The notes under the pieces: model-generated
Database searches by the model: none
The model's input: only the letters and a program-made list of their open reading frames with translations
What the model was told of the DNA's origin: nothing
NCBI RefSeq assembly: GCF_037975245.1
Contig: NC_092581.1
Location: forward strand, 14,471,303-14,535,302
Length of the DNA stretch: 64,000 nucleotides
From: Apostichopus japonicus
Taxonomy: Eukaryota > Echinodermata > Holothuroidea > Aspidochirotida > Stichopodidae
Reading direction: 5' to 3'
Shown here: positions 36,234 through 48,488 of the stretch, piece by piece
How positions within the stretch are numbered: position 1 is the first letter of the stretch
How the letters are laid out: each line of letters opens with the position of its first letter
Program-made: the position numbers and the translations under genes

Positions 36234-36613
36234 TTATATACATATATATACATATAAATACATATATATATATACATATATATACATATATATATACATA
36301 TATATATATACATATATATACATATATATATATACATATATATATACATATATATACATATATATATACATATATATACATATATATACATATATATACA
36401 TATATATACATATATATATACATATATATACATAGATACATAGTCTTCTCGTGTTTTAACATTTTTGTGTTCGTATATTACATACTGTTTAATATCGTTT
36501 ATTTGTTTTCTAGACTTTTTATTCCTTTGATTTCTCTGTCTTTTTGTGTCTCTTTGTTTTAGGTTTTGTAAAGCGCCTAGAGGCCTTTTGGTATTTGGCG
36601 CTATATTAAGAAC

Positions 36614-36660
<47 letters not shown>

Positions 36661-39600
36661 TAATGTCGTACAAGTTTTTGAATATAATTAAAATATTTTG
36701 TTTGGTTTCTTATAGTTTGACCTAGTGTGTGACCAGAAGACGGCAGCGGATTTAGCTCAATCTATCTATTTCGCCGGTGTTCTTTTCGGATCATTTGTGA
36801 TGGGATCATTGTCTGATATGTAAGGATACCGTTAATATACATTGTTAGTTTAAAGGTGGAGCAAGCCTGTAAAGGGGGGGGGGGGATCCAGGGATGTCCT
36901 CCAGAAGGCAAGATCCCCCTCCCCTGACACACAGGTGTTACTAACATATTATTTAGCCCAGTTTGTTGAGATAAAGAGGTCCATAAACATCAGAACGCTA
37001 CTACGGGCATTTATGGTAAATTGGAGAATTTCTTAGGTTTGGGTAAACACGTTGTTTATTTAGATTTACTCTCCGTCTCATAAAAAAAGCTTGATCTGTA
37101 TGGACCCTGGCTACTGTTCGAACATTTAATGTCAGATTCTTATAGATTCCTAACGTTTTTACCGTCCCTTGCAACAACGGCAAGGAGCAATTGGTTGCTA
37201 AGGAGCAACGAATCCTGTAGTCTGCTTCTTTTGTCTATGTACATTCGTGAACAGTCCTGATAAGCTGCGTGTGGAACAGTTGCAGTTCGAGTTTTGGGAA
37301 GAAAATACTCAAAATTGCAATTTTGGAATTGAAAATTGCGGTAAACAGTGCAATAATGTACCATTTAGCTAGATTCCGTTGTTCGCATAGCTTCACTAGG
37401 AATATGGTAGCTATGGGATCATAACATTAGTTGTTTTATGGAATACAAATTCAAGGCATACTATAAGAGTTGAGTGCTACAAGGAAGCACGTCACGTGAC
37501 CCTCCGTGGTTGGTACGTTTTTGTATACTGTGGAGTGATCCCTCCAGATCATCTTAAATTCGATGCCTTCGGACTATAGACTTCTACGAAGGTGTTTGGA
37601 CGCGTTGATACATAGAGGAAATAGAAATTATGATAATTGTTTATGAAGATGTTCGTCGTATACCGCATGACGTAATCACGGCTATAAACGGTCAAGCACG
37701 ATCATCCTAAACAGGCACGTATCCAGGATTTTCTAACCCGGGGGGCGCGAATTACTATCGAAGCGGAGCGCCACCATCGGTTGGCGCGGAGCGTACAAGA
37801 AAATTTCTTATTTTGATACCCCCCAGATCACCGGAAACGGCACTTCTCGGGCTTGAAATGACCAACCAGATGTACACTTTTTGCCTGAGAACTAAGTATT
37901 TCCTAATAGTTTTTTTTCCATCCATAACCTTTTTGAAGATTGTCAACCCGGCACACATCATGTTCGACCTGATCGCATCTCTTGTGGGTCTTTGCTTTTG
38001 TAGGTGATTCTACGTCGCGGCCCACAATACCCGTCAGCCCCACTTTTCAAGGTTTTAAGCCCCATATTTGTTCAGAATTTGAAAATTCACATTTCTCGTG
38101 AATAAACTCACTTCAAAACATACCCATAATGTTGTACAAAATTTCATCTATGGACAACCAATATAGAAAAAACTTCCTTCAACCCCTAACAGACCGGTCA
38201 AAATTGCACGAGTAGAGGGAAGTGTGATGTAGAATGTTGGTCAGAAATTTTCTAAAATTCAGACACAGTTAATTTATTGGTGTAGAAATATTAAAACCTG
38301 TTATAACGGCTATTATAAAACTTGGTTGAAGGAAATGAAAAAATAGCAGATATTTCCTTCAACCGAACACTACACACATAGGCGTAGGAGGCCCGGCGGC
38401 ATTGGCGGAGCTAGGGTATTGGTCAGGAGTGGCGAGAATGGTCTGTAGGGGCGCTTTCGACACTATCTAAGCGGAGCGCCACCGCTGGTTGGCGCGTAGC
38501 GTACAGAAAATTTTTGAGTAAAGATACTCCCTAGATCGCCGGAAATGACCCTTTCCGGGCCTGGCTAATTTGCAGATAAACGAAGAATAAGGTGTCATCG
38601 CCAAATTACACCAACAAAATGTGACAAATGTCAATAAGTAGATGAGAGCGCAATAAAAAAAGTCAATAATCTAGAATAAGTAAAAAGTGGTAAAGAGCTG
38701 AAAAAGGCGCCAGCAGTCCATTTGAGTCCGTCAGGGGGGGGGGCATCCGCCCCCTGACCATATGGAAGCTCCGCCACTGCGCGGCGGGGGTGCAGGCCCT
38801 AATTCGCCATTACTAATGTAAAAGAGAGTTTTGACATAATTAAACCTCCATGCTTTTTATACATCTACATGAGACATGTCGTTGTTTACATTAGCATCCC
38901 GCGGTATACTGCGCGATTTTAACGGACCGTACGGTACATGATGGCATGCGATGTAATAACCGATGCTTGCTTATATGATATTGACATGAACACGTTGAAC
39001 GCGCGCGAAGCGCGAGAAAATTTTTGGTTATTTTTTCAGGCAAGTCGGACAGTTTTGAGGCTTTTCATCGTGGAACGCCATTTTCATGCTCACTGATATG
39101 ATGTGATATATCTGCTGTTTGCGTTACAAATTCGAACAGGCGCGTAGCGAGGAATTTGCCAAGGGAGGGGCGAAGCCTGTAGGCAAATTATCTAAGCGTA
39201 GCGCCACCATAGGTTGGCGCGAAGCGTACAAGAAAATTTTGGCCGAAAATGCCTCCCAGATCGCTGGAAATGACACTTCCCAGGCCTTGTAAGTTGCCTC
39301 TAAGCACTTTCTATTTTGAAATTACTTAGCGATATCATTTAAAAAAATGCTGAATGGGGGGTGGCGGGCGGTCGCCCCTTCCCAAAATGCGTCATGTTCC
39401 CCGACGACACGGTCGAGTTCGAGACCAGCCACAGTTGGTTTCATAGCACAATTCTACACACGCGTTATGGTAGACCATATATAGTACATATATAGATCAT
39501 TAGTGAGAGAGGAAAATGGAAACGGGAGTTGTCGGTGTAAGGGGTAGGGTGAGTCACACTTTTACGAAATCATTGATCCGTCACTGGCTACCCTTCAGCG

Positions 39601-42600
39601 CTGTAATGATGTCACTGTTCCTCTTTCTCTTCCCGGTGTCTTCGCGTTTTGCTTTTACTCCCTCTTTTTCTCCTTTTTCTCTCTTTCTTCTTTTTATTTT
39701 CCCTTCCTTCCTCTCCTCCTCCTCTTTTTTCCCCTCTTTTTTCCTTTTTTCTTCTCTTTTTTTTCTCTTCTCTTTCTCTTACCCGGGGGGCGCGCGCCCC
39801 CAACGCCCCCCTGGATACGCACCTGCTAAATATCACATACAGATTTATCTACTAACAAAGAGGTACTCTATCAGAATGATTAGTACTGGGTATTAGAAAG
39901 TAAATTGGAAAACAAGAACAAACTATCGTTAAAAAGGGGATTTGAACCTATGCGAACCATTTTATCATATATGCTTCAGAAATGATATAGTCTGTTATTA
40001 GCTACAGCTCTATAATACCATGTATATAGCTTCCATTTGATGCAAGATCACACAATATTCTCGTTAGAAGACGACTATATACACAAAATAAGTATATTAT
40101 TCTATATCTTCGTTATAGATATATGTTGTTTTTCCTTCTAGTTTTCATTTTAAACGATGGTTTTACTTCACATTTGAAATAACAAACACAAGTGTCTAAC
40201 GTGAAAGAAAAAATGAAGACAGAAAACAAAAGAGACACTTGGTTTCAAACTTGGCATATGTATATAGGCTAGATCGTACGAGCATAGATTTGTTGGCATC
40301 ACGGTAACAGCTTGGTACACTATGAAACTATTTATACAAATCGCTACTTTTAAACCATTTCTCTCTATCTTGTGTCATTTCGCAGAATTGGTAGACGTGT
40401 CTCGTTAATACTGACCGTCTCTCTCGTCATAATATTCCAAATAGCAGCGTCTTTTGCGCCGTCGTTCTGGTCATATTGTACTTTCCGTTTCTTCGTCGGA
40501 GCCTTTAACATCGGTGGATTTTTACTCGCTTTTGTAATAGGTACCCGCATCACTTTTATTTTATTGGTTAAAACGATATTCTCTATCATAAATAATAATA
40601 TGGACAATGGAACATTTATAGGCATTTTGATACCCTTTGATGCCCTTTGTTTTACGTGTAGGTTATGTACGACGTGTTTACTTCCTATTGGTCCATAATA
40701 ACGTGTATTACGTAAGGAACGTTTCGCTTTAATTCATGTATATTATTAACTATACTAGACTATAGTGCTCTATACACATTAATAGCATTCTGGTTACTAT
40801 GTATCCTACCAGTATAGGCTATATACTACGTATTGCCAAGTTCAATCTGTATTATCATTTTATTTGTCCCCTTTTTAGTCACCGAATTGGTCGGACCATC
40901 TAAACGAGTATATACTGGGATCATCATACAACTATTTTACGCGGTCGGGGCAATGCTTCTTACACTATTCGGTTATTTGATTAGAAATTGGAGGGTTTTA
41001 CAACTCACTATAATGGCACTCTTTGTGTTGTGCTATTTTACATTTCCGTAAGTATGCATGTTTTTATAGTAATGAGATATGTTTCACTTAAGATGGAAAC
41101 AAGTGTATGTCAGTGTTTTACAGATTGGAATGTAGAGATGAACATTATCACGGATCTGTGGATCGCTTGAACGTTTTGTTACGCGAAATAAACGTAGGAT
41201 ACATAAACTAACCTCTCGCAAGACGTATAAGTTAAAATGTATTCAAACGTGAAGAAATTATACAATGATATCGTTTTTTGTATGTTTGTTTATAATATCT
41301 TTGGCGACATGAAGTAAGCACAAGCCCGTAGCCAGGAATTCTTATTTCGAGGGGCACCAACAATTTAAGCCTTGGAGTGCATGGCACCAACGAATTAACG
41401 AGGTGTATAATACATGAATGATGGAGGCAAAGTGGAGGGGACGGAGGGAGGGGGGGGGGTAGCACGGTCCATTCGCCCCGGCCCGTCTACGGGACTGAGT
41501 TAGCACAACATTCGAAAGGGAAACAATAAATATTAGACAAGGATAAAAAACGATGAAAAAGAAGACTCGCATGGACTCTGAATAGTAAGCTTTTAAAGTA
41601 AACAAAAATGATAATATTAACGAAAAAAATAATTATTCGCAAAATATGTAATTTATGCACACTTCCTTCAAGAAAATTGTTGCAAAATTTTCTCGGTAAC
41701 GTTTGTTGTCGTATTTGGTGTCACTCATTTACCGCGATAAGTGTTGATTGTTGAATTAATTTGAATATTCATAACACATTGCACCGATTTAGCGTACAAC
41801 TACAGGCTATATAGTTTAAGACGTCCATCGAAAAGATGATTAAAAAATAAGAGATGAAAATTTATCTACTCATTCTTTATCTCTTCTTGCAAAGGGCAGA
41901 TTCGTTCCAGAATCAGCGAGATGGCTCGTCGTAAAATCAAAGTATGACAAAGCTGAGAAAATAATCAACAAAATGGCAAAGGGCAACAAAGCGACTGATA
42001 AACTTCCAGCCAACTACATGTCAAAGGTTAAGAAGTGGAATGATGCGGTAAGCCATCATGAATACTTCACTGAAAACAGTTTTAATTTTCAGATATGTTA
42101 TGTTATGTTACAAACTTGTAAATATGAATGCTGAAATAACAGCCAAATTTAAATACTTCAATTTGTTGAAAACAAACTCGGCTATTTATTTTACTTGGGG
42201 CATAACAGGACAAGGGGTCAGTAGGGTTGGGTGGAGGAGGGGGGGGGGTCATCTACATTCTCGGAGTCCGGGTTCAATAAGAGGGCCCGGGAAAGGATAG
42301 GATTCAGAATACAGTGGTATCGTAAATTATTTAAATAAGATATGAAACCAACTGCAAGTACAGTTAGTTTTGCGCCTTTAGTCTGTCGCGAGAAAAATTG
42401 TGTTTAAAATTGGGCTTGAGATTAAATTAATTCCTTTCCTGTGCTCAAACCACCTCCTATTTAAAGGCAAATGTTGCTAAATGATTCATTGGAATATCTG
42501 CAAAATAAGGCAAAGATGTTATGACAGTAATTATTGAAAATAATAAAAACATTTGGCATAGGGGACAACAATGTTGACTGTTGCTAAGGACAAAATTATT

Positions 42601-45600
42601 TAAAGAACCGTCAAGGTATACAGATTGGCAAGGCCGTTATGGGCCACCGTAGAATAGGGTCATTGCATCAATCATAAAATACCATGAACATTGCGAAAAT
42701 TCCAACTTTGAGTTATACCTGAGTTAATTCATATTTTTCATGTTACAAATAGTAAAATTTCCATGATTTTTGTATTAATGCTTCCCACATGGAAATATAA
42801 ATGTTAACAAACAGTAAACTATAAGTAGGTCTATAGAAATGATTATGAGTTATACACAAGAACGTATAAGGGAGTATATTCCACTGCAGGTTACTGTTGT
42901 AAATGTCAATGTGTTGAAAAGTTCTGTATTAAATCTTCCTGTACCAGTCAAATCGACTCATGTATAGCTATGAAGATCCATTTCATTTCGACAATCGTTG
43001 TACTAATAATAATAATGGACATTTATAATGCGGCGGTATCCGTCAAAAAAAAGAAAGACGCTCATGGCGCAGTGACAGCAAAATTAAACAAAAAACAGTA
43101 AACATAGTACAAGACAAAAATGCAAGCAAAAATGGGCAACAATGAACAAGTAATTAAAAGCCTAATTAAAAAGCCTTCTCCTGGAAAACAAGACGTCGTC
43201 TCCTCTTTGTTTTCCTTTATTTTAATTAGGCATATGGGGTCGGAGGGGGGGGGGGGAATATGGGTGTAAGCTTCCGGGCTTATCTCCCATGGCTGCACTA
43301 GCACTGGTGTCATTGCATTGGAGATGTGCCAGTTTAGGTAGGGGCGCTGTGGGTATATACACGTAATAATATAATATGGGCGGGCTTTAGATGGGGACAC
43401 TTTAATTTAGTTCTAGTCAAAAGACTGACGGTGTGTTCCCCGGTAGCCCGTCTTCCCTTCCATTTCCCCCTCTGGTTAAGTTTTAGCAGCTGCAGCAACT
43501 GCCAGAGAATTTAAAATATAAACACCCAAAATAAAGTACACATTATAGGTAACGTACAGTTGCAATTATCTGCTGATTATCGATGCAACACAAACGACAT
43601 TTCTTAATTGACTTTAGACGTTTGGTATCAGTAGTCTTATCTCAGCCTTTATTTAAAAGGTTACGTAATCTTTAACAGACCTAAGATATAAACTGTGTAC
43701 CCCCAATGTGATATGACTTCCATAAGTTATAACCTTCGTACTCCAAGGCCGAATACAAACACAAAATTGAAGTTGCAATCGGAAAAAAAATAGATAAAGG
43801 GCACTTGTTATTATTGTTTAGACAATAATTGATACAGATAAGAACGTAAACACGAAAGCCAAACAATTCGTTAATTTAGGTTTAGATTGGAAAGTATAGG
43901 AATTCTCCCTGCAGTTGTTACGTTATTGAATTGCATGCGTTACGTTTTGTTGTGCGTAAATCGTAGAATATAAAAACAATTAACATTATTTTATGCATAT
44001 CATTGTCTCCTAAAGCAAACATCCGAAGAAAGTAATGTGAGGAATCCATCATTTATAGATCTCTTCCGCACACCAAATCTGAGAACCACAACAGTGAATT
44101 TGATGTACAATTGGTGAGTTGGGGGAGGGGGGGGGGGGAGGCGAGTGGAGGGAAGGGAAAGGGAGAGGAGAGGACAGGAGAGGATCGAAGTGTAGCTGAA
44201 AGGGGGAGGATGGGAACGGGGATGGGTAAGGTGTTGGAGTAGGGAAGCAATGAACTCAAAATTATACGTGCATAATGAGCTCATCACAGTTATTGTTATT
44301 GTGGAAGACGAAAATATCTACTTTGAGTTGGGGGAAGGGGGGAGGGGGCGAGTGAAGGGAAGGGAAAGGGAGAGGAGAGGACAGGGGAGGACAGGGGAGG
44401 ATGGAAGTGCAGCTGAAAGGGAAGGATGGGAACGGGCATGGGGAAGAAGTTGGAGTAGGGAAGCAATGAACTCAAAATTATACGTGCAAAATGAGCTCAT
44501 CACAGTTATTGTTATTGTGGAATACGAAAAGATCTACTTACACTTCACGGTAGCTTGGTTTTGTTATAGCTATCTAGACCACTGGTCTAAATCATGTGGT
44601 ATATGGCTCATCATGGCATCCGTATTTCTGTTACACACACAGCAACACAAACAATAACGTTAGTAAACGGACGTGTATTTACTTATTACATGAGTCATTG
44701 ACAGTTTCTTTAACTGTGTTGATATCACTTTTACGAAGTTAATTTCATTGAGAGGAGACTATGAACATCATCCCCTAAAGCCCCTGCCCCCCCCCCCTAT
44801 ACATTCACGTGACACATATTTGCATCATGGCATATTATACAAATAATGAATGGTTATGAGTGCAATAGTGCAAATATTTCATGAGTTGAAAGATGTAATT
44901 TGTTCCATTCAACGAGGCGCAGCCGAGTTGAATGGAACAAATTACATCTTTCAACGAATGAAATATTTGCACTATTGCACGAATGGAAACCATTCATTAT
45001 TTGTTTTATACAACACCTTCAAATTTGGATATAATCGGATGTAAAATGCACTCATGCAACAGATTGTTTTGAACAGACAGGTTTCTCTGCTCTCTTACCA
45101 TTGAAAAAAGTGCTATCAAAGAAGTATAACCCATGGTTCTATTTCATAGAGTGCAATAGAGCGGATTTTGCATGCAATCGACGAGCAATTGACCAATCAA
45201 ATGGCCGGAATATAATTAGGTGTTGTATAATACAAACTAATGAATTAGTCTGTGTATATTACTCATGTGATATATACTGTATATATCACACGAGTTCTCT
45301 ATTCATAACCGCCATGAAGTATGTTTTTGGTAGGCCTTTTAGCGGCAGACAGACAACCAGTATGTTTAACAGTTGCTGCTCTCCTTGAAATATCGTCATA
45401 TACGCAATTAGCCATAATACTAAGCAACCAATTTATCTATACGTGTTTGGATGTATATAGGAATTAAGTAAATCGGAAAGATAATTTTTTTTAACGACGT
45501 CACTAAAAAGAATTTAAACATTGCGTCGTCTCTTTCGTGTTTCATTTCTTCTGATCTTCAGGGCAGTTTGTAGTATGGTTTACTATGGACTCTCTCTTAG

Positions 45601-48429
45601 TACATCCGATCTCGGTGGTAATATTTACATCTCATTCTTTATATCGGGAGCAGTAGAAGTACCTGCATACCTTCTTTGTATACCAGCTATCGAATCTCCT
45701 TTAGGGAGGCGCTATTCAACATCTGCCTTCCAACTACTTGCGGGAGTGGCATGTCTAATAACCATTGTTATTCGTGAGTATACGTATTATAGTTCTATCA
45801 TTTTTTAAATACATTTTTTTTTAAATAAAGCGTCGCGTTTACCGAAAGTGAGAACTTTGTATTTTAGACAAAAATATGTCAATTTTTGTTTTAATACTGC
45901 TGCTCTTTCCTGCGATTTTCAAGAGTGAAATACCCTTTGACAAACATATTAAAAATATGCATTCATCGAGGTTACGGAAGCGAGCCAAAATGTCGCTTTA
46001 TAACAAACTGGCGGATATTGCCTGAGCTACATCGATGACGAACTGTTTCACCAGTGTTATTCCGTGTGCAACTGCTTCCGCCATCTCCTAACGATTTTGC
46101 AGTTTCCCGTGCAGGAAATAAAAGGGTTTAAACTTTAGCGTAGATTTTGATCACAGAAACGAAGAATGATGAGTCAAAAAGCTGCCCCAGTATATTCAAA
46201 GAGCCAGGGCTGGGAGAATTTCACATTTCGGCAAAGAAGTTGCGGACTTTGCACATAAGGTTTTCTATTTCGGCACGCGAAAAATGGCCTCCTCAAGTGT
46301 CGATTTTTGTTCCTTTTGTTTAGTCACCACATTGATTTTCGGTATTTGATTCCATATGTACCGTTTTACCGCTCAAAAGTCCAGAGAAAATGTTACAAAA
46401 GCGTCTCCGACGTTGTACATGGTATGCAGCAGACACAGTTACGGACGGTACTGAATTTTCTCTCCACGTACCTTACATGCTCTGAGGTTACTTATGACAA
46501 CTGACTTTGTAAACTTAACGCTTTCCTTCCGTCCTCCCACACTCGTAAACAGAAATGCACTACTATCCCAACTTGAAAGGTGTAGGAACTAAAGTACTTA
46601 CTCGAGTAACTTGACCAATTTCTAACTTATTGCCAAATGTCTGCAAGTAGGGGAGCTAAAACTTACACATAAAATGCATAAACAATCCCGAAATGATAGT
46701 TAAACAGCCCTAAAAATAATACACAAAATACGATGGAAAATTATAATGTCAATTATATGATGACGGTACTTTGCAAATGAATATGTTCTAAATAGCATAC
46801 ACAAGCATCAGTGCATAATTCAGTATTGACTTGTTGTATAGTAGAGTAACGTTTAATGACGAATGTAGTTCTCTTTGGGTGGGCGATTATACCTTAAGGC
46901 ACTATAGAGACTATTTATGTTCGTATCCACAGGGAGTTGTTATGGTATCCAACATCTTGTAAAAGCTGTAAGCCCTTTGCAAAAAAGTCTGAATAGTGAA
47001 CGTGCTCCTTCCCCCAATTCCCAAAGGAGTTCGGTCCTGCCACACCCATTAACTCGTCGACTAATACTTCAATTTATGTATAACCGTGGAGGTAAAAACA
47101 GAACTGATCCATCTCATTTTCCCCCATAGCTATTGGTCCATGGAAAACTACGGTCGCGATGATTGGTAAATTTGGTGTCAGTGCGTCCTTCGCACTTGTT
47201 TATATTTATGCAGCAGAGGTCTTTCCAACGCCCCTCAGGTCAGTGTAGTACTTTAAAATCTATTCTATGACCTCAGACAGAATTGTAGTGGTTTGTAGTC
47301 CCTACGAATGAAGTATCATCGTTTAGAACTGATATTACATGTTTCATGCTATACATGTATGATATGCTATGCTGTGATACGCTATGCCATATTATGTCAT
47401 AGTATGCTATGCTATAGAATGCCATGGCATGCTATGCTAAACTATGTTTAATTATGTAATGTCTGTTTTACTCTAAGCATGCCATCGTCTTCATCATGCC
47501 CCACTGATATACCTTAATATAATCATAATCCATAAATTAAGAGAGAAAAACAGGAATTTATAATAAATTACATATTTTCTTTTACTGCGTATACCATCTA
47601 TTCAACTATATACAGGAGTGTAGGCGTCGGAATTTGTTCAACATCCAGCCGTATCGGAGGAATTTTATCACCTCTCATTTTGCTCCTGGATGAGGTTTGG
47701 GAACCCCTTCCACTTATCATATTCGGCTTGTCGGCAATCCTGGGTGGTTCATTAGTATTACTCCTACCAGAGACAAGAGGCAAAGATCTCCCAGAAACAA
47801 TAGAGGAGGGCGAGCTGTTTAATTCGTAAGTATTAGTTCGTATTAGTTCATGAGCATTAGTATTGCGAATTATAAACGAACACCATCCAAAGTTTTATGA
47901 ATTCCTATTGGGTTGTGTCGGTCGACTTAATTGAGTTGAAATTTTGTCTATACAGTTATCAAAATTATATGAGAACTGCAACGTCTCATTTTTTTCACAG
48001 GACTGTCCATAAAATCAACTTAATGGTATCGTTGGGTGATTTGCGATCACTTGAGAAAACATTTTCACCACATGTTTGCAAACAGACTAAGAAAAAATAA
48101 GACGTCTGCAAATGTTTTATTCAAAGTTAATTAACAGCAATTAGTTAAGCAATTCGCCATCCCCTTGCGTATTAATGACTAGATCTGACTCATTCCTAAT
48201 ATACAGACTGACAGACAACCGACTAACGGACAAAACCAAGCTAATTGACGGAATCCCAAGATTTGGATGAAGAAAAAAAAAACTAGAAGTAAATTTTTAT
48301 TTTCTTTATTTTTTTTTCAGGAGGAAATCAACGAAGTCAAAAGAGGATGTTGAAAAGGAAGCGGTTCATAAGACAGAGAACGGGAATTACCTAAATCCTG
48401 GTTTTGAAAAGGAAGATGAGATCCAGTGA
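33585..48429 (+). CDS. SLC22-family organic ion transporter, complete, 11 exons
   Basis: SLC22 proteins are 12-helix major-facilitator carriers in the plasma membrane for organic cations, zwitterions (carnitine) or anions. Exons: 33585-33608, 34388-34843, 36716-36819, 40386-40540, 40879-41047, 41900-42047, 44016-44113, 45562-45773, 47130-47238, 47616-47825, 48321-48429. Phases all close; 597 residues. Visible features: a first membrane segment ([13 protein letters not shown]), a large cysteine-bearing extracellular loop with NSS and NAT/NET glycosylation sites, FDLVCDQ, the MFS motif [72 protein letters not shown] then [21 protein letters not shown], and a charged lysine/glutamate tail. The start ATG is in a 24-nt first exon (MAGFEDEQ). 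The loop and the motifs suggest an OCT/OCTN-like member rather than OAT, but substrate cannot be read from sequence. Confidence 0.93.
33660..33985 (+). repeat. palindromic minisatellite of tatataggcctatata units
   Basis: Repeated self-complementary blocks (cctatatatagg) alternate with (ta)n and a few atttagacc variants. The array lies in intron 1 of the SLC22 gene, about 50 bases after the first donor. Open frames across it are a by-product. Confidence 0.9.
35790..36435 (+). repeat. (TATATACA)n-type satellite, about 640 bp
   Basis: tatatacata units of slightly variable length run almost without interruption through SLC22 intron 2. Both strands lack stops in several frames, producing long meaningless open frames rich in Tyr and Ile. 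Confidence 0.95.
36555..36657 (+). mobile_element. 3' tail of a retroposon followed by (TA)n
   Basis: The segment gtaaagcgcctagaggcc then tttggcgctatattaag resembles the 3' tail of the SINE at 60971-61287 (aaagcgctttgagacc, aaagcgctatataa). About 45 bp of (ta)n follow at 36616-36658. The 5' part is missing. It sits 60 bp before SLC22 exon 3. Confidence 0.6.
37713..37870 (+). mobile_element. hAT-like MITE fragment with the gcggagcgccacc core
   Basis: It starts caggcacgtatccagg and contains the family core agcggagcgccaccatcggt then tggcgcggagcgtacaag. A matching inverted end cctggatacgcacctg is found at 39811-39826, but the flanks there do not give a clean 8-bp duplication, so the two may be ends of different insertions. 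Located in SLC22 intron 3. Confidence 0.6.
38400..38779 (+). mobile_element. hAT-type MITE, 380 bp, near-intact
   Basis: Ends cattggcggagct and, inverted, cagtggcggagct. The flanks cccggcgg (38392-38399) and cgcggcgg (38780-38787) are a 7 of 8 match, a slightly decayed 8-bp duplication. It is the same subfamily as 49974-50374 along its whole length. It lies in SLC22 intron 3. Confidence 0.8.
39138..39420 (+). mobile_element. hAT-like MITE fragment
   Basis: It starts caggcgcgtagcgaggaatt, carries the core agcgtagcgccaccataggt then tggcgcgaagcgtacaag, and continues to a poly-G/cgccccttccc stretch. Right end and target duplication were not resolved. Located in SLC22 intron 3. Confidence 0.6.
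41324..41500 (+). mobile_element. hAT-like MITE fragment in SLC22 intron 5
   Basis: Ends cccgtagccaggaatt on the left and a poly-G run then ccggcccgtctacggg on the right give it the layout of the other hAT-like elements here. No target duplication was found, so this is tentative. Confidence 0.4.
44116..44540 (+). repeat. GA-rich tandem duplication, period about 216 bp
   Basis: The block gggaaagggagaggagagga recurs, as does aattatacgtgca with gagctcatcacagttattgt at about 44258 and 44474. It starts immediately after the donor of SLC22 exon 44016-44113, so it shapes the first bases of intron 7. Confidence 0.9.
44833..45232 (+). mobile_element. fold-back element with 75-bp palindrome arms
   Basis: The arms 44840-44913 and 44927-45003 are nearly perfect inverted repeats (ttgaaagatgtaatttgttc) around a 13-base loop gaggcgcagccga. 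Outer short inverted repeats tattatacaa (44833-44842) and ttgtataata (45223-45232) may be its ends. No target duplication was recognised. Located in SLC22 intron 7. Confidence 0.7.
47348..47460 (+). repeat. degenerate (atgctatgct)n repeat
   Basis: Imperfect atgctatg/atgccatg units in the SLC22 intron between exons 47130-47238 and 47616-47825. Confidence 0.8.
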
Positions 48430-48488
48430 TATTTACAATTACACCTTGAGATATTTGTTTATATTTAGTTACTGAGATAACACGTTAC

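Noticed and set aside
35772-36562. Long overlapping open frames up to 252 codons on both strands, Tyr/Ile-rich
   Set aside because: They are translations of the TATATACA satellite and occur in several frames of both strands at once.
37713-39826. One 2.1-kb hAT element bounded by caggcacgtatccagg and its inverse
   Set aside because: The inverted ends match but the 8-bp flanks (atcctaaa and ctaaatat) do not, so the ends may belong to separate insertions.
39612-39896. Ser/Phe-rich open frames of 68-126 codons
   Set aside because: Generated by a long pyrimidine-rich (ttcc/tctt) tract; no conserved features.
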